A stretch of DNA of 64,000 nt, from positions 1-64,000 of the forward strand of contig NZ_JAMBPP010000019.1 of assembly GCF_023369855.1 (NCBI RefSeq). Direction: 5' to 3'. Below the pieces are notes generated by a model that made no database searches, was not told the DNA's origin, and saw only the letters and a program-made list of their open reading frames with translations. The first letter of the stretch is position 1. Each line of letters opens with the position of its first letter. Below are positions 9,245-17,824 of the stretch, piece by piece. Position numbers and translations under genes: made by a program. Source of the DNA: Actinotalea alkalitolerans (lineage in GTDB: Bacteria; Actinomycetota; Actinomycetes; Actinomycetales; Cellulomonadaceae).

Positions 9245-9299
9245 GTGGTAACCAGGCCGTGGGGCAGGTCACGGTGTCAACCGATCCTGCAGCAGTCCC
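9245..9299 (-). repeat. right inverted repeat of the IS3 element
   Basis: Reverse-complement partner of 7995-8049; the inner part 9245-9282 is the better matched segment. Confidence 0.8.
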
Positions 9300-9587
9300 C
9301 AGGGCCAGTTCGTGCTCGTCCACCTGACCGTGCGCAACATCGGCACCGAGGCCCAGTACTTCGACGGGTCGAGCCAGGAGCTGCTCGACACCCAGGGCCG
9401 CACCCACTCGTCGGACGGCTCAGCGGCGATCTACCTCGACGACTCGAACTCGTTCCTCAACCAAATCAACCCGGGCAACGAGGTCCAGGGAATCGTGGTC
9501 TTCGACGTGCCCGCCGACGCCCAGCTCGCCTCCATCGAGCTGCACGACTCGCCCTTCTCGGGCGGGGTCACGGTGGCGCTGGGCTGA
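9300..9587 (+). pseudogene. 3' fragment of a DUF4352-like gene
   Basis: About 95 codons in frame, reading QGQFVLVHLTVRNIGTEAQ, LLDTQGRTHSSDGSAA, INPGNEVQGIVVFDVPADA and a short tail to the stop. This matches the immunoglobulin-like DUF4352 (telokin-like) fold of secreted and membrane-anchored actinobacterial proteins. The signature is NxG followed later by NPG and VFDVP. The N-terminal strand and anchor lie across the IS3 element. A GTG at 9312 could in principle start translation but has no ribosome site. Confidence 0.65.
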
Positions 9588-9605
9588 GCCCGGACGGTGG
9601 GTCCG

Positions 9606-9639
9606 GAGCGGTGCCGTCGGAATGGAGACGGCACCGCTC
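9606..9639 (+). terminator. hairpin terminator after the DUF4352 fragment
   Basis: Two perfectly complementary 13-base arms (9606-9618 and 9627-9639) around an eight-base loop, 19 bases after the stop codon. No clear T run follows, as is common for actinobacterial terminators. Confidence 0.65.
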
Positions 9640-9775
9640 GGCTGAGGGGCCGGGGACGCTCCGCCGCCCGTCGTAGGCCGATCGGCTGACGCCCTGCCGT
9701 TCCGATCAAGGCCACCGGGATGCCTGTCGATGGTGACCGTGGGTGCGAGTACTGCCGCCCGAACGGGGGGAACAC

Positions 9776-10639
9776 ATGGAAGCAGGCCACGGCGCCGAAG
9801 AGCAGGCGTCGCGTCGCGCCCGCAAGATCGCGCGCCTTCAGCAGGACGAGGCGGCCGGGCTTGCGACGGGCGACGAGGTTCGTCGCCAGATCGACCAGGC
9901 CCAGCGTCAGCAGCGGGCGTGGTCGGCCGGTGCTGAGGGTGAACGACTCGTCGCCATCACGCTGGGCACGCTCGGGCAGTACGGGTGGGTGGGCCTCCAC
10001 GACGTCCACTGGCCCGACCGGCCCTTGGCCAACATCGACCACATCGCCGTTGGTCCGGGTGGGGTCGTGATCGTCGATGCGAAGAACTGGTCCGGCGACG
10101 TCATCGTCCGCGACGGACTGCTGCGCCAGAACGGATACCGGCGCGACGAGCAGCTCAACGGCGTCGCCCAGGCGGCTGCCGCCGTCACCGCCCTTCTGCT
10201 CCCGGAGCATCGCTCGGCCGTGAGCGGGGTCCTCTGCCTCGCCGCCCAAGAGGATCTCCCACCGACGGAGACCACTTCTGGTGTTGTGGTGGTCGGTCGG
10301 CATCGGCTGGCGTCCCTGCTGGTCGGCAGGTCGGCGAGGCTGTCGCCCTACGAGGTCGCCGACATCTCGCGCCACCTCGGTGGGCTGCTCGACAGCGGCG
10401 CTGGAAGCGCCGCCTCGGCCGGAAGACGGGCGCAGCCACACCGACGGGCTGCGGTCGGGGTCAGACAGCCCCCGGTGGGGCGAGGCCCGATGGCGAAGCC
10501 GCGCCGTCCCGCCCGCAGCAGCGGACGGGAGCGTCGGCGGAAGTCGGCCGAGCGCGAGCTCGTCCCTGGTCTCCTGCGGATAGGAGTGGTCGCGGTTCTG
10601 CTGCTGGCGTTCAGTTCCTATCTCCAGAACTTGGGCTGA
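9776..10639 (+). CDS. NERD-domain nuclease-related protein with C-terminal membrane anchor
   Basis: A 287-residue protein. ATG 9776 is chosen over earlier in-frame codons because GGGGGGAA precedes it. Residues 1-45 are charged and probably coiled coil. The NERD domain (about 48-160) has the GAEGE signature near residue 51, DHIAVGPGGVVIVD and AKNW. The Asp near 87 and the D-A-K near 100 match the nuclease-like active site of this PD-(D/E)XK-related family. Residues about 225-262 are basic and flexible. The last 22 residues (LLRIGVVAVLLLAFSSYL) form a single membrane helix. NERD proteins are thought to process DNA, but few have been tested. A second NERD domain occurs in the kinase fusion at 19374. 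Confidence 0.8.
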   Translation: MEAGHGAEEQASRRARKIARLQQDEAAGLATGDEVRRQIDQAQRQQRAWSAGAEGERLVAITLGTLGQYGWVGLHDVHWPDRPLANIDHIAVGPGGVVIVDAKNWSGDVIVRDGLLRQNGYRRDEQLNGVAQAAAAVTALLLPEHRSAVSGVLCLAAQEDLPPTETTSGVVVVGRHRLASLLVGRSARLSPYEVADISRHLGGLLDSGAGSAASAGRRAQPHRRAAVGVRQPPVGRGPMAKPRRPARSSGRERRRKSAERELVPGLLRIGVVAVLLLAFSSYLQNLG

Positions 10640-10731
10640 GTGATCAGTTCGGCGGGTTGGCGCCTGGAACTGCGGAGTGCGCTTGGCCGCAAGAGCGACT
10701 CTCGACCGCAGGCTCCGCCATGCCCTCACAC

Positions 10732-12273
10732 CTACCGGCGCGGATGGTCGCCCCTCCGGCTGAGCCGATGCCAAAGGCTGATCATCGGCTCGACGAGCAC
10801 CCCCACGACGACGCCGGCCGCCACGAGGATCGCCGTGAGCCACGCGGCATCGGGCACGGAATCTAGGAGGTGGGTCGTTCCTGTCCCAGGGAGTGTGGCG
10901 ATCGTCGCGTAGAGCCCGATGAGTGCAGAGAACGCAGCGACGGGAGAGACGACACGAAGGATGCGGTCGATCCGGTCACGCCGTCGCCCGCCCACTCGCT
11001 CAAGCTGTGCTTGCGCGGCAGCCGCAAACGTCTCGAGGTCGTCGGCCAGCTCGTTCAGCCGCGTATCGGTACGGGTAGTCAGCTCGCTCGCCAGGCTCGT
11101 GCTGTACGTCCACTCGGAGGAGTTCTCGGGGGACGCGAATCGCTGGGCGATCTTCGTCCGAGTTCCGGTCACCCGGGCGGTCTCCAGTGCTTCGAGCTGC
11201 GCGTCGAAGCGCGAGCTCTTGTGGTCGACTGTCGAGCTGACGAGCTCGGAGAGTCTCACCAGGGCGTCTTCAGCCTGCGCCCGGTGAGCGACCACGGGGA
11301 GAGTCGAGACGAGCAATCCGGCGCCACTGACCGAGGTGTAGTCGTGCCGCGGTGAGAGGCTCTCAAGGTTGACGACTGCTACCCGCGAGTCTGAGCGCAG
11401 TGCCGACGCCGCGCCGGGCTCGGCAGGTCGGTCCGCGAGCTCAAGCGCGGTCCAGGTCCACGGTGCCCCCGACTCCTGCGCCTGCTGATCATCCGTCTCT
11501 CTGCCCGTGATCTCCTCGATCATGGTCGTCCCGCCTGGGACCAGGATGGCGTAGAGGCCCTCCGTCACGGACCGACCACGGATGCGCTCGCTGCTCCGGC
11601 AACGGAGCGTCCGAATGTCTGCCTCCGCCTGCCTCCGCCCAACCAACTTTCGGGCGGCTCGAGTGCCGAAGAGGTGCTCCAGAGTCATGGTGTACGCCCA
11701 TGGCGTGCCCTCGGTCAGCACCCCGAGAGCGCCGAGCACGTCGTTGTCGACGTGGCTTCCCACTTCGCAGGTCAAACCATCGTCGTCCGTGTGGGGAGCG
11801 ACCCGCTCGACTGTGAGGACCGGAACGGCATCGGTCGCCCAGAGCGAGACGCACACCGCAGGCCGACCGGTCCAAAGGCGCTGCTCAACTTCCGAATCGG
11901 TCAGCTCGTCCAGAGTGCTGGCGGACGTGCCGAACGAGACCGGATCCACGTCAGGGACCTCATGCAGCGTCGAGAAGAGGAGTGTCGGCGTGCCGAAACC
12001 GACGTCCATAGGCTTGGAGCCGTCCGTCGGGACGCCGTAGCTGTCGAACGCCGCGTCCGTCGGACGGTCATTGGCCGTGGCCTCTTCCGCGCGCCCTGGA
12101 AGGAAGATCTTGGGGCCCTGAGGCCTCGGGTCGCCGAAGCGCTTGCGCCTGAGCGCCAGTGAGAGCGGCAGCACGAGGACCCGCAGCGATGCGGTGAGAA
12201 CGTCATGTGGCTCGGGGCGAAGTTGCGGGTCCGCGAATGGCGAGACGGGGTGAACGGCCGTCGCTTGAGTCAC
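10732..12273 (-). CDS. membrane-anchored protein of unknown function
   Basis: A 513-residue protein from a GTG start with only a weak ribosome site. Residues 1-310 look globular and soluble, with no motif I recognise. Residues about 315-425 are rich in Glu/Leu/Ala and probably coiled coil (RLNELADDLETFAAAAQAQL). Two membrane helices follow near 440-460 (VSPVAAFSALIGLYATIA) and 475-500 (WLTAILVAAGVVVGVLV). This layout, a coiled coil leading to a C-terminal helical hairpin, recalls CorA-like or sensor-type membrane proteins, but key motifs such as GMN are missing. Convergent with the NERD gene. Confidence 0.65.
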   Translation of the reverse strand: MTQATAVHPVSPFADPQLRPEPHDVLTASLRVLVLPLSLALRRKRFGDPRPQGPKIFLPGRAEEATANDRPTDAAFDSYGVPTDGSKPMDVGFGTPTLLFSTLHEVPDVDPVSFGTSASTLDELTDSEVEQRLWTGRPAVCVSLWATDAVPVLTVERVAPHTDDDGLTCEVGSHVDNDVLGALGVLTEGTPWAYTMTLEHLFGTRAARKLVGRRQAEADIRTLRCRSSERIRGRSVTEGLYAILVPGGTTMIEEITGRETDDQQAQESGAPWTWTALELADRPAEPGAASALRSDSRVAVVNLESLSPRHDYTSVSGAGLLVSTLPVVAHRAQAEDALVRLSELVSSTVDHKSSRFDAQLEALETARVTGTRTKIAQRFASPENSSEWTYSTSLASELTTRTDTRLNELADDLETFAAAAQAQLERVGGRRRDRIDRILRVVSPVAAFSALIGLYATIATLPGTGTTHLLDSVPDAAWLTAILVAAGVVVGVLVEPMISLWHRLSRRGDHPRR

Positions 12274-12314
12274 TTGAATGCCCTGTCGGTGGCTGGGATG
12301 GGTCGCCGGTCAGT

Positions 12315-12986
12315 TCAGTGGGCTCGTGCCCATGCCGCGATGGCAGGGGCACCAGTGACGACAGAGCCGCCGTTCTTCACCTCGGTGAACTCGTAGCCCC
12401 ACGCGCGCCCAGACTCATTGGGGCCATCGACCAAGAGCTCACCACCTGTCCAGCTGGCGTCGACCCCGAGGAGGATCAGCACGGCCACGTCACCAGGATG
12501 TGCGGGTTGGGTCCGCTCTCCGGTCCACGGGGCCGTCGGCCTTGGCGCCGGCCATCGCAGGTGGCCGAACGGGTCGGGGTCCGGCTGGGCCTCGAGGTCG
12601 GCGGCAAGAACCCGCGCACAGGTCTCCTCCAGCCGGGAGATCGTCCGCGGCGTGGGCTTGGTGAAGTTCCCCGTCTCAGCTGCCGCGAATCCAAGAAGAC
12701 GGGCGAGGTTCTCCCGCTCGGTGGCGAGCCGTCGTCGGGCCCCAGCCGTGGGTTCGCTCCGCCGAACTGCAGGTGGCATGAGCGCAGCCTGCTCCCGACG
12801 GAACCGCGCAGCGGCCTTGCCCGAGTGGAGTCGTGCGACAAGGCTGGCTCGTCCGTCTTCGGGAGCGGACGCGAGTGCCTCGGTCAGGAGCCGCTGGCCT
12901 TCGAGTGTGGAGTCGTAGTCCTGCTGGGCCTCGAGAGCGCGCTGGTACTCAGGCGAGCTGGCCGCAGCGGCGTTGTCGTTGGTCAC
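12315..12986 (-). CDS. hypothetical protein
   Basis: A 223-residue protein. GTG 12986 is preferred because AGGAAGG lies a few bases upstream; the frame stays open to 13097 but the extra residues look non-coding. The N-terminal 110 residues are Ala/Arg/Glu-rich and helical. A second part around DPFGHLRWPAPRP and a C-terminal domain (VAVLILLGVDASWTGGELLV) look globular. I do not recognise a family. The start lies 41 bases from the stop-side end of the upstream minus-strand membrane gene, so both may be co-transcribed. Confidence 0.5.
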   Translation of the reverse strand: MTNDNAAAASSPEYQRALEAQQDYDSTLEGQRLLTEALASAPEDGRASLVARLHSGKAAARFRREQAALMPPAVRRSEPTAGARRRLATERENLARLLGFAAAETGNFTKPTPRTISRLEETCARVLAADLEAQPDPDPFGHLRWPAPRPTAPWTGERTQPAHPGDVAVLILLGVDASWTGGELLVDGPNESGRAWGYEFTEVKNGGSVVTGAPAIAAWARAH

Positions 12987-13228
12987 CGGTGTCCTTCCTG
13001 TCGGGTGCGCCGATGTTGGACCTGGGGTGATGACCACAACCGGGACCTTCTGCCGTCTCCGACCTGTTGCGATGTGGCCATGCCGGTTCCGGAGCATCAG
13101 CGCTGCGGAAGATCACCCGTTGAAGTTGGCTGACTCGGTTGGAGGAACACTTTCCATCGTCACTGTCAGTGGCTGGCCGTAAGGTCGCGTGCCGCACAAA
13201 TCAGTGCTCTCGCCGATCAAGGAGCCGC

Positions 13229-14307
13229 ATGCCCCGAGGAAACCGTTTCGCCGGCGCCTTTGACGACGGCATCATCACTCGCCCCGAGCACCAGATTCCC
13301 GCGCGGCTCGCCCGGGATCAGGACGGCTCGGTGGACGACAGGGCGGCGGGCGCTCTGCTGGGCATGGCGTGTGGTGATGCGCTCGGCGTTCCGTATGAGT
13401 ACGGCAGGGCGCCGCGCGGCGCTGCCCAGATGCGCGGCGGTGGCTTGGGCGACTACGCGCCCGGTGAGTGGAGTGACGACACGCAGATGGCGATCTGCAT
13501 CGCCCGGGTCGCCGCGACAGGCGTGGTGTTGTCGAGTCCTGAGGGTCTCGATGCCGTCGCTGCGGCGTTCGACGAGTGGCTGGACGGCAACCCTGCTGAC
13601 ATCGGGCTTCAGACCCATGACGTCCTGACCGAAGCCCGCCGGCTGACGAGCCAGCCCGCGCAGCGGATGGCGTCGGCGGCGGCGACGCTGCACGCCCAGA
13701 CCGGCAGGACGGCGGGCAACGGCGCGCTGATGCGCACCGCGCCGGTAGCGCTCGCCTCTCTGGAGGACCGGGGTCAGGTCGCGGAGGCCGCCCGGATGAT
13801 CGCGGAGCTCACCCACGCCGACCCTCTCGCCGGCGACTCGTGCGTCCTGTGGTCGGAGGCTGTCCGGACAGCTGTCGTCGAGTGCCGTTTGGACCTCGTG
13901 TCCGGTCTCGACCTGGTGCCCGCCGAGCGACGGCCGGCATGGGCGCGGTCGATCGAAGCTGCCGAGCGCCCGGCACCGCCGGCGGACCTCAGGCGTAACG
14001 GGTTCACCGTCACCGCTCTGCAGGCCGCGTGGCGCGCGACCTACCTCACGCACTGGGACGGCATCGAGCCGTCCGACCAGGTGCGCGACGCGCTCCAGGC
14101 CGCCGTCCGAATCGGAGGCGACACCGACACTGTCGCGGCGATCGCCGGGGCCCTACTTGGAGCGCGCTGGGGGGGGCGTCGGCCGTGCCTCCTCACTGGC
14201 GGCGGACGGTCCATGGATGGCCGGGTTTTCGTGGCCGGGATCTCGCGGACCTCGGTGAAGCGATCGTGGGTGGGCCAGATTCCCATTGCGACGGGTCATT
14301 GCGTTGA
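13229..14307 (+). pseudogene. ADP-ribosylglycohydrolase (DraG/MacroD-type ARH family), frameshifted
   Basis: Starts at ATG 13229 after AAGGAG. The protein has the family's dinuclear magnesium motifs: an N-terminal GALLGMACGDALGVPYEYG, WSDDTQM near residue 80, and IGGDTDTVAAIAGALLGA near residue 295. These enzymes remove ADP-ribose from arginine or other acceptors. At a run of eight G (14169-14176) the frame leaves the expected C-terminus; the genuine ending (SAVPPHWRRTVHGWPGF, then DLADLGEAIVGG, stop at 14305-14307) lies in another frame. Six or nine Gs would restore it. The catalytic motifs lie before the shift, so the shifted product, which would run to 14464 with an unrelated tail, might still fold. 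It could be a sequencing error, slippage-controlled gene or true pseudogene. Confidence 0.8.
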
Positions 14308-14342
14308 CAGCCGCCCGCGGAGCCGACGGTCGCGCCCGACCC

Positions 14343-15169
14343 TTAAGCCTCACGGGTGCAATCGTCCGCGATCCTCGCGATGGCAGCCGCCAGGGTCTCG
14401 ATCCGATCAAGGTCCGCGCCTCCATCAGGGTGTGTGTAGATGTCGCGCCGGATTTCGAGCATGAGCGAGGCCACGCGCCGGTCCGACCCGTAGTGCCGCA
14501 GCGGAACGTAGGTCCCGCGGAACGGCTCGTTGATCGTCACCGAACCGAGGGGGGCCAGGGCCGAGCGTGCCGCGGCGACCAGCCACTCGGGGGTGTGAGT
14601 CTGGTCGACGCCAAGGCAGATCTCGGGGCGCGAATCGTCGGGATGCAGCTCGTATGGGAGGGGGTGGAGCGGGTAGGAGTGCACGTCGAGGAGGATCGCC
14701 CTGCCGACGGCGGCGAGTCGCTCATCGACCTGGTCGGCGAGCGTGTCGGCGTATGGGGTGAAGAACTCATCCAACAGCCGCTGATTGCGTGAGGCGTCTG
14801 GCAGGCGCAGCTGGGCGCCGGTCGACGTCGCCGTGTACACGGCGCCCATCCCGACGGCGGCCATCTCCTCGCGCTCGTCAGGGAACCGCTCGGGGTCCAC
14901 GACGAGTCGGGAGGTCCGGTTCACGAACTGCGATGGACTGCGCTCGGCGTGCGAGCACACCGCGGCGGCGATGAGGTCGGTGTGGGCATCGGTCATGGTG
15001 TCGAGCTCGCGGGCGAGATCCTCATCGTCGAGGACGATGCTGTCCTTACCCCAACAGGGATCACCCGGCTGGCGTGCGGCACGTGCAGCAGCACCGGGGA
15101 AAGGTGATCGCCGAGGTGGATGTCGAACCATGTGTGGGAGCTCCCGCTGGCCCCTGGTGTCTCGCTCAC
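14343..15169 (-). pseudogene. N-formylglutamate amidohydrolase-family protein, frameshifted
   Basis: Read from GTG 15169, the N-terminus is WFDIHLGDHLSP, then LLHVPHASRVIP, the conserved start of the FGase family in which the first His binds metal. Near 15055 the frame shifts, and the rest reads DSIVLDDEDLAREL, AILLDVHSYPLHPLPYEL (metal-binding His) and LMLEIRRDIYTH. The family hydrolyses N-formylglutamate to glutamate and formate in histidine degradation, but many members act on other N-acyl substrates. No histidine pathway genes lie nearby. One inserted base or two deleted bases would explain the break. The adjacent ADP-ribosylglycohydrolase is also frameshifted, which raises the chance of local sequence error. 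Confidence 0.75.
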
Positions 15170-15417
15170 ACTGGGAGACTAGGGCGCGCGCGGCGGGGGT
15201 CTCGTGGTTCGCCCACGAGGGGGTCTCCCGAGCCCGCGGATGACGTGGAAGGTAGTGACCTTCACCCACGGGACCGCGGTCGTGTCCCACCCCGATGGGA
15301 GCCTTCCTACATGATTACCCGGCGTCGGACGACAAGCAGGGCCTCCGCGCCTCATGTCCTGGACCGGCCTAGCCGATGGAACATGAAGTCCCTCACCACG
15401 CCGGGAGCGCGCATTCG

Positions 15418-17775
15418 ATGACGAAACCCCTCGACGCCGACCTCAAGCAGGAGCAGTCGTACTTCGATCATGCCTTCGAGGTCCGTGAGGCTAAGCGTGA
15501 GACTCGTCGCCTCGCCTACCACGCCGCTGGTGACAACAAGGCCCGTGCGCGGCTGAAGGCCAACCACGACACCGATACGACTCTGGGAAGCCCGCTCGAC
15601 GGCGTCGCGTTCCAGCGGATCGACGTTGCGTCCGGCGCTCCGTGTTACGTCGGCCGACACGCGATCCTTGACCAGCAGGGCGATCTGCTCGTGGCGCCGT
15701 GGAAGGCGCCCTTCGTGATGCAGCTCCGGGAGGCCACACCCGACCAACCGGGGCTCGTGGTCCGCCGCCGCGACTTTCGGACCGAGGCCAACTCGATCGT
15801 CTCCTTCGAGGACCTGATCTACGCGGACCTAGCGGCCCGGATCAGCGCGCTAGACGATCCGGGACTGGCTGTCATTCAGGCCGACGCGATGCTCGACGAT
15901 GCGCTGACGCGTGACCGGTCACCGGAGATGCAGGACATCGTCCAGACGATCCAAGCCGCCCAGAGTCGCCTCGTTCGCGCGCCCCACGAGACTCTTCTGG
16001 TGATCCAAGGAGGCCCGGGCACAGGAAAGACCGCCGTCGCACTCCACCGGGTCTCGTGGCTCTTGTTCAATGATCGGACGCTGCGGCCTGAGGACCTCTT
16101 GGTGATCGGGCCCAACCCCACGTTTACCCGGTACATCAATAGGGTCCTGCCAGAGCTGGGCGACGAGCACGTGCCGCAGACGGACGTCGTCGGCATGCTG
16201 GGTGCCTCTGTTCCGGTGGGACGCAAGGACGATGCCACGGTGGCCAAGCTCAAGGGTGACGAGCGGATGGTCGAGCTCATCTCGCGCGGTCTATCCGACC
16301 GCATCCGCCCCCCGGCCGAGGACTCGGTCTTCAAGGTCGAGGGCGTTGCATGGCGGGTCGAGCTCCCGCCCGAGTCCGTCGAGGAGCTCGTCCGTGACCT
16401 CCGCTCCGACCACTACGCCAGTGGGCGGACGAAGTTCCGTGAGGCCGCGGCCGCCGCAATCGCGGTGCAGGTCCGGCGACAGTTCCAGGCGGACGGGTTG
16501 CCGCTTCGGCGCGATCCGCGCGACCTGCTCGACACCAGCGAGATCGACCTCTTCATCGAGCGCGTGTGGCCGCAGCTCTCGGCGCAGGCCTTCGTTCGCG
16601 ACCTGTTCGGCTCATTGGAGAGGCTGGTCTCGGCGGCCGGCTCGGCGCTGACGGCGGAGGAGGTCCGTTTGCTGCGGCGCCCCGCGGCCGCGCGCCTGAG
16701 CGAGGAGAAGTGGTCGAAGGAGGACCTCGTCCTCCTGGATGCTGCCAACGCCGAGATCAACGGTGATCCGACTACGTCCAAGCACATCGTGGTCGACGAG
16801 GCGCAAGATCTTTCTCCGATGCAGCTGCTCGCGATCAGGCGCCGCTCCGAGCGCGGTGCCATGACAATCGTCGGTGACATCGCCCAGTCGACGGGTCACT
16901 GGTCGCGGGACTCGTGGGACGACGTCGTCGAGGCCCTCCGATCCTCGATGCCGGTCTCGATCGAGGCGCTCACGCACGGTTACCGGGTGCCGCGCTCCGT
17001 CATGGACCTCGCTGCTCGGCTGCTTCCTGCCGCGGCCCCGGGTGTCGAGGCACCGATCGTGGTCCGCGACGCCGAGGCGCCGAGGATCCAGGGCGTTCCC
17101 GTCGAGGGCGACCTCTTCGCGGTAGTCGCCGCCATCGTTCAGGGCCACGGAGCGAAGGGGCGGTTTGTTGGGGTGATCTGCCCAGACGCGAGGCGACCCG
17201 CCCTTGAGACCGCCCTGGCGGCAGAGAACGTCGTGTGGAAGGACGCCGACCGTGGAGGGCTCGGTCAGTCCATCAACCTGGTGAGTCCCGTTGCCTCTAA
17301 GGGCCTTGAGTTCGACGCCGTCGTCGTCGTCGACCCGGCGACGATCGTCGATGCCGGCCCTGAGGGCCACAGAATGCTCTACATCGCTCTGACCCGAACG
17401 ACGAGGTTCTTGGACGTCCTCCACACGGAGGGCACCCTGCCGTCGGAACTGATGAACATGTCTGACGTGGCCGACGCACCCTCGGAGGTGACGCCGATGT
17501 TCGCTGCGTCCCGCACTGAACCGCCGCCGTCTCCGGGCCCGACGTCGCTCGAGGGCCGCACCGGGGATCTGTCTGGAGGTGCACTCCGCAGGCCTCCGGC
17601 GAGCGGCCGGGCTACCGTCTCGGTTCGCGGGGGGACGGCCCGCGAGCGCACTGTCGCGTTCCAGGCTGAAGCAGTGATCGAGCAGCTCGAGGTCACAGTG
17701 CCTCGAGCCTTGTGGGAGGACGTTCTCCGCGCCGCCCTTCAGATGACCGAGGAAGCACTGGGTGGCGAGTCGTGA
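15418..17775 (+). CDS. HelD-like superfamily 1 helicase/ATPase
   Basis: A 785-residue protein; ATG 15418 is preferred over ATG 15376 because the HelD-type N-terminal helix (LKQEQSYFDHAFEVREAK) begins there. Residues 80-120 resemble the family's RIDVxxG...DWRAP segment, here altered to APWKAP. Walker A (GGPGTGKTAVALHR) is near residue 198, DEAQD near 460, GDIAQSTG near 483, the SKGLEF motif near 625 and a UvrD-type ALTRT near 656. Canonical HelD removes stalled RNA polymerase and HelR confers rifampicin tolerance; this member leads a probable defence operon, so a specialised role is likely. The next gene starts 49 bases later. Confidence 0.8.
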   Translation: MTKPLDADLKQEQSYFDHAFEVREAKRETRRLAYHAAGDNKARARLKANHDTDTTLGSPLDGVAFQRIDVASGAPCYVGRHAILDQQGDLLVAPWKAPFVMQLREATPDQPGLVVRRRDFRTEANSIVSFEDLIYADLAARISALDDPGLAVIQADAMLDDALTRDRSPEMQDIVQTIQAAQSRLVRAPHETLLVIQGGPGTGKTAVALHRVSWLLFNDRTLRPEDLLVIGPNPTFTRYINRVLPELGDEHVPQTDVVGMLGASVPVGRKDDATVAKLKGDERMVELISRGLSDRIRPPAEDSVFKVEGVAWRVELPPESVEELVRDLRSDHYASGRTKFREAAAAAIAVQVRRQFQADGLPLRRDPRDLLDTSEIDLFIERVWPQLSAQAFVRDLFGSLERLVSAAGSALTAEEVRLLRRPAAARLSEEKWSKEDLVLLDAANAEINGDPTTSKHIVVDEAQDLSPMQLLAIRRRSERGAMTIVGDIAQSTGHWSRDSWDDVVEALRSSMPVSIEALTHGYRVPRSVMDLAARLLPAAAPGVEAPIVVRDAEAPRIQGVPVEGDLFAVVAAIVQGHGAKGRFVGVICPDARRPALETALAAENVVWKDADRGGLGQSINLVSPVASKGLEFDAVVVVDPATIVDAGPEGHRMLYIALTRTTRFLDVLHTEGTLPSELMNMSDVADAPSEVTPMFAASRTEPPPSPGPTSLEGRTGDLSGGALRRPPASGRATVSVRGGTARERTVAFQAEAVIEQLEVTVPRALWEDVLRAALQMTEEALGGES

Positions 17776-17824
17776 GCACGATTGAGGTCCCTTCGCGCGC
17801 GGGCTGCGTAACGGGATACGGCTC

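Larger units (their letters stand above)
7995..9299 (+). mobile_element. IS3-family insertion sequence with long inverted repeats
   Basis: A complete-looking element of about 1.3 kb with OrfA and OrfB in the usual overlapping order. Its ends are imperfect inverted repeats: 8012-8049 pairs with 9245-9282. Beyond a three-base interruption a further 14 bases (7995-8008) pair exactly with 9286-9299. The true termini are therefore either 8012/9282 or 7995/9299. No clear target duplication is visible for either choice. It lies between the two halves of a DUF4352-like gene. OrfB carries an internal frameshift, so the copy looks inactive. Confidence 0.8.
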
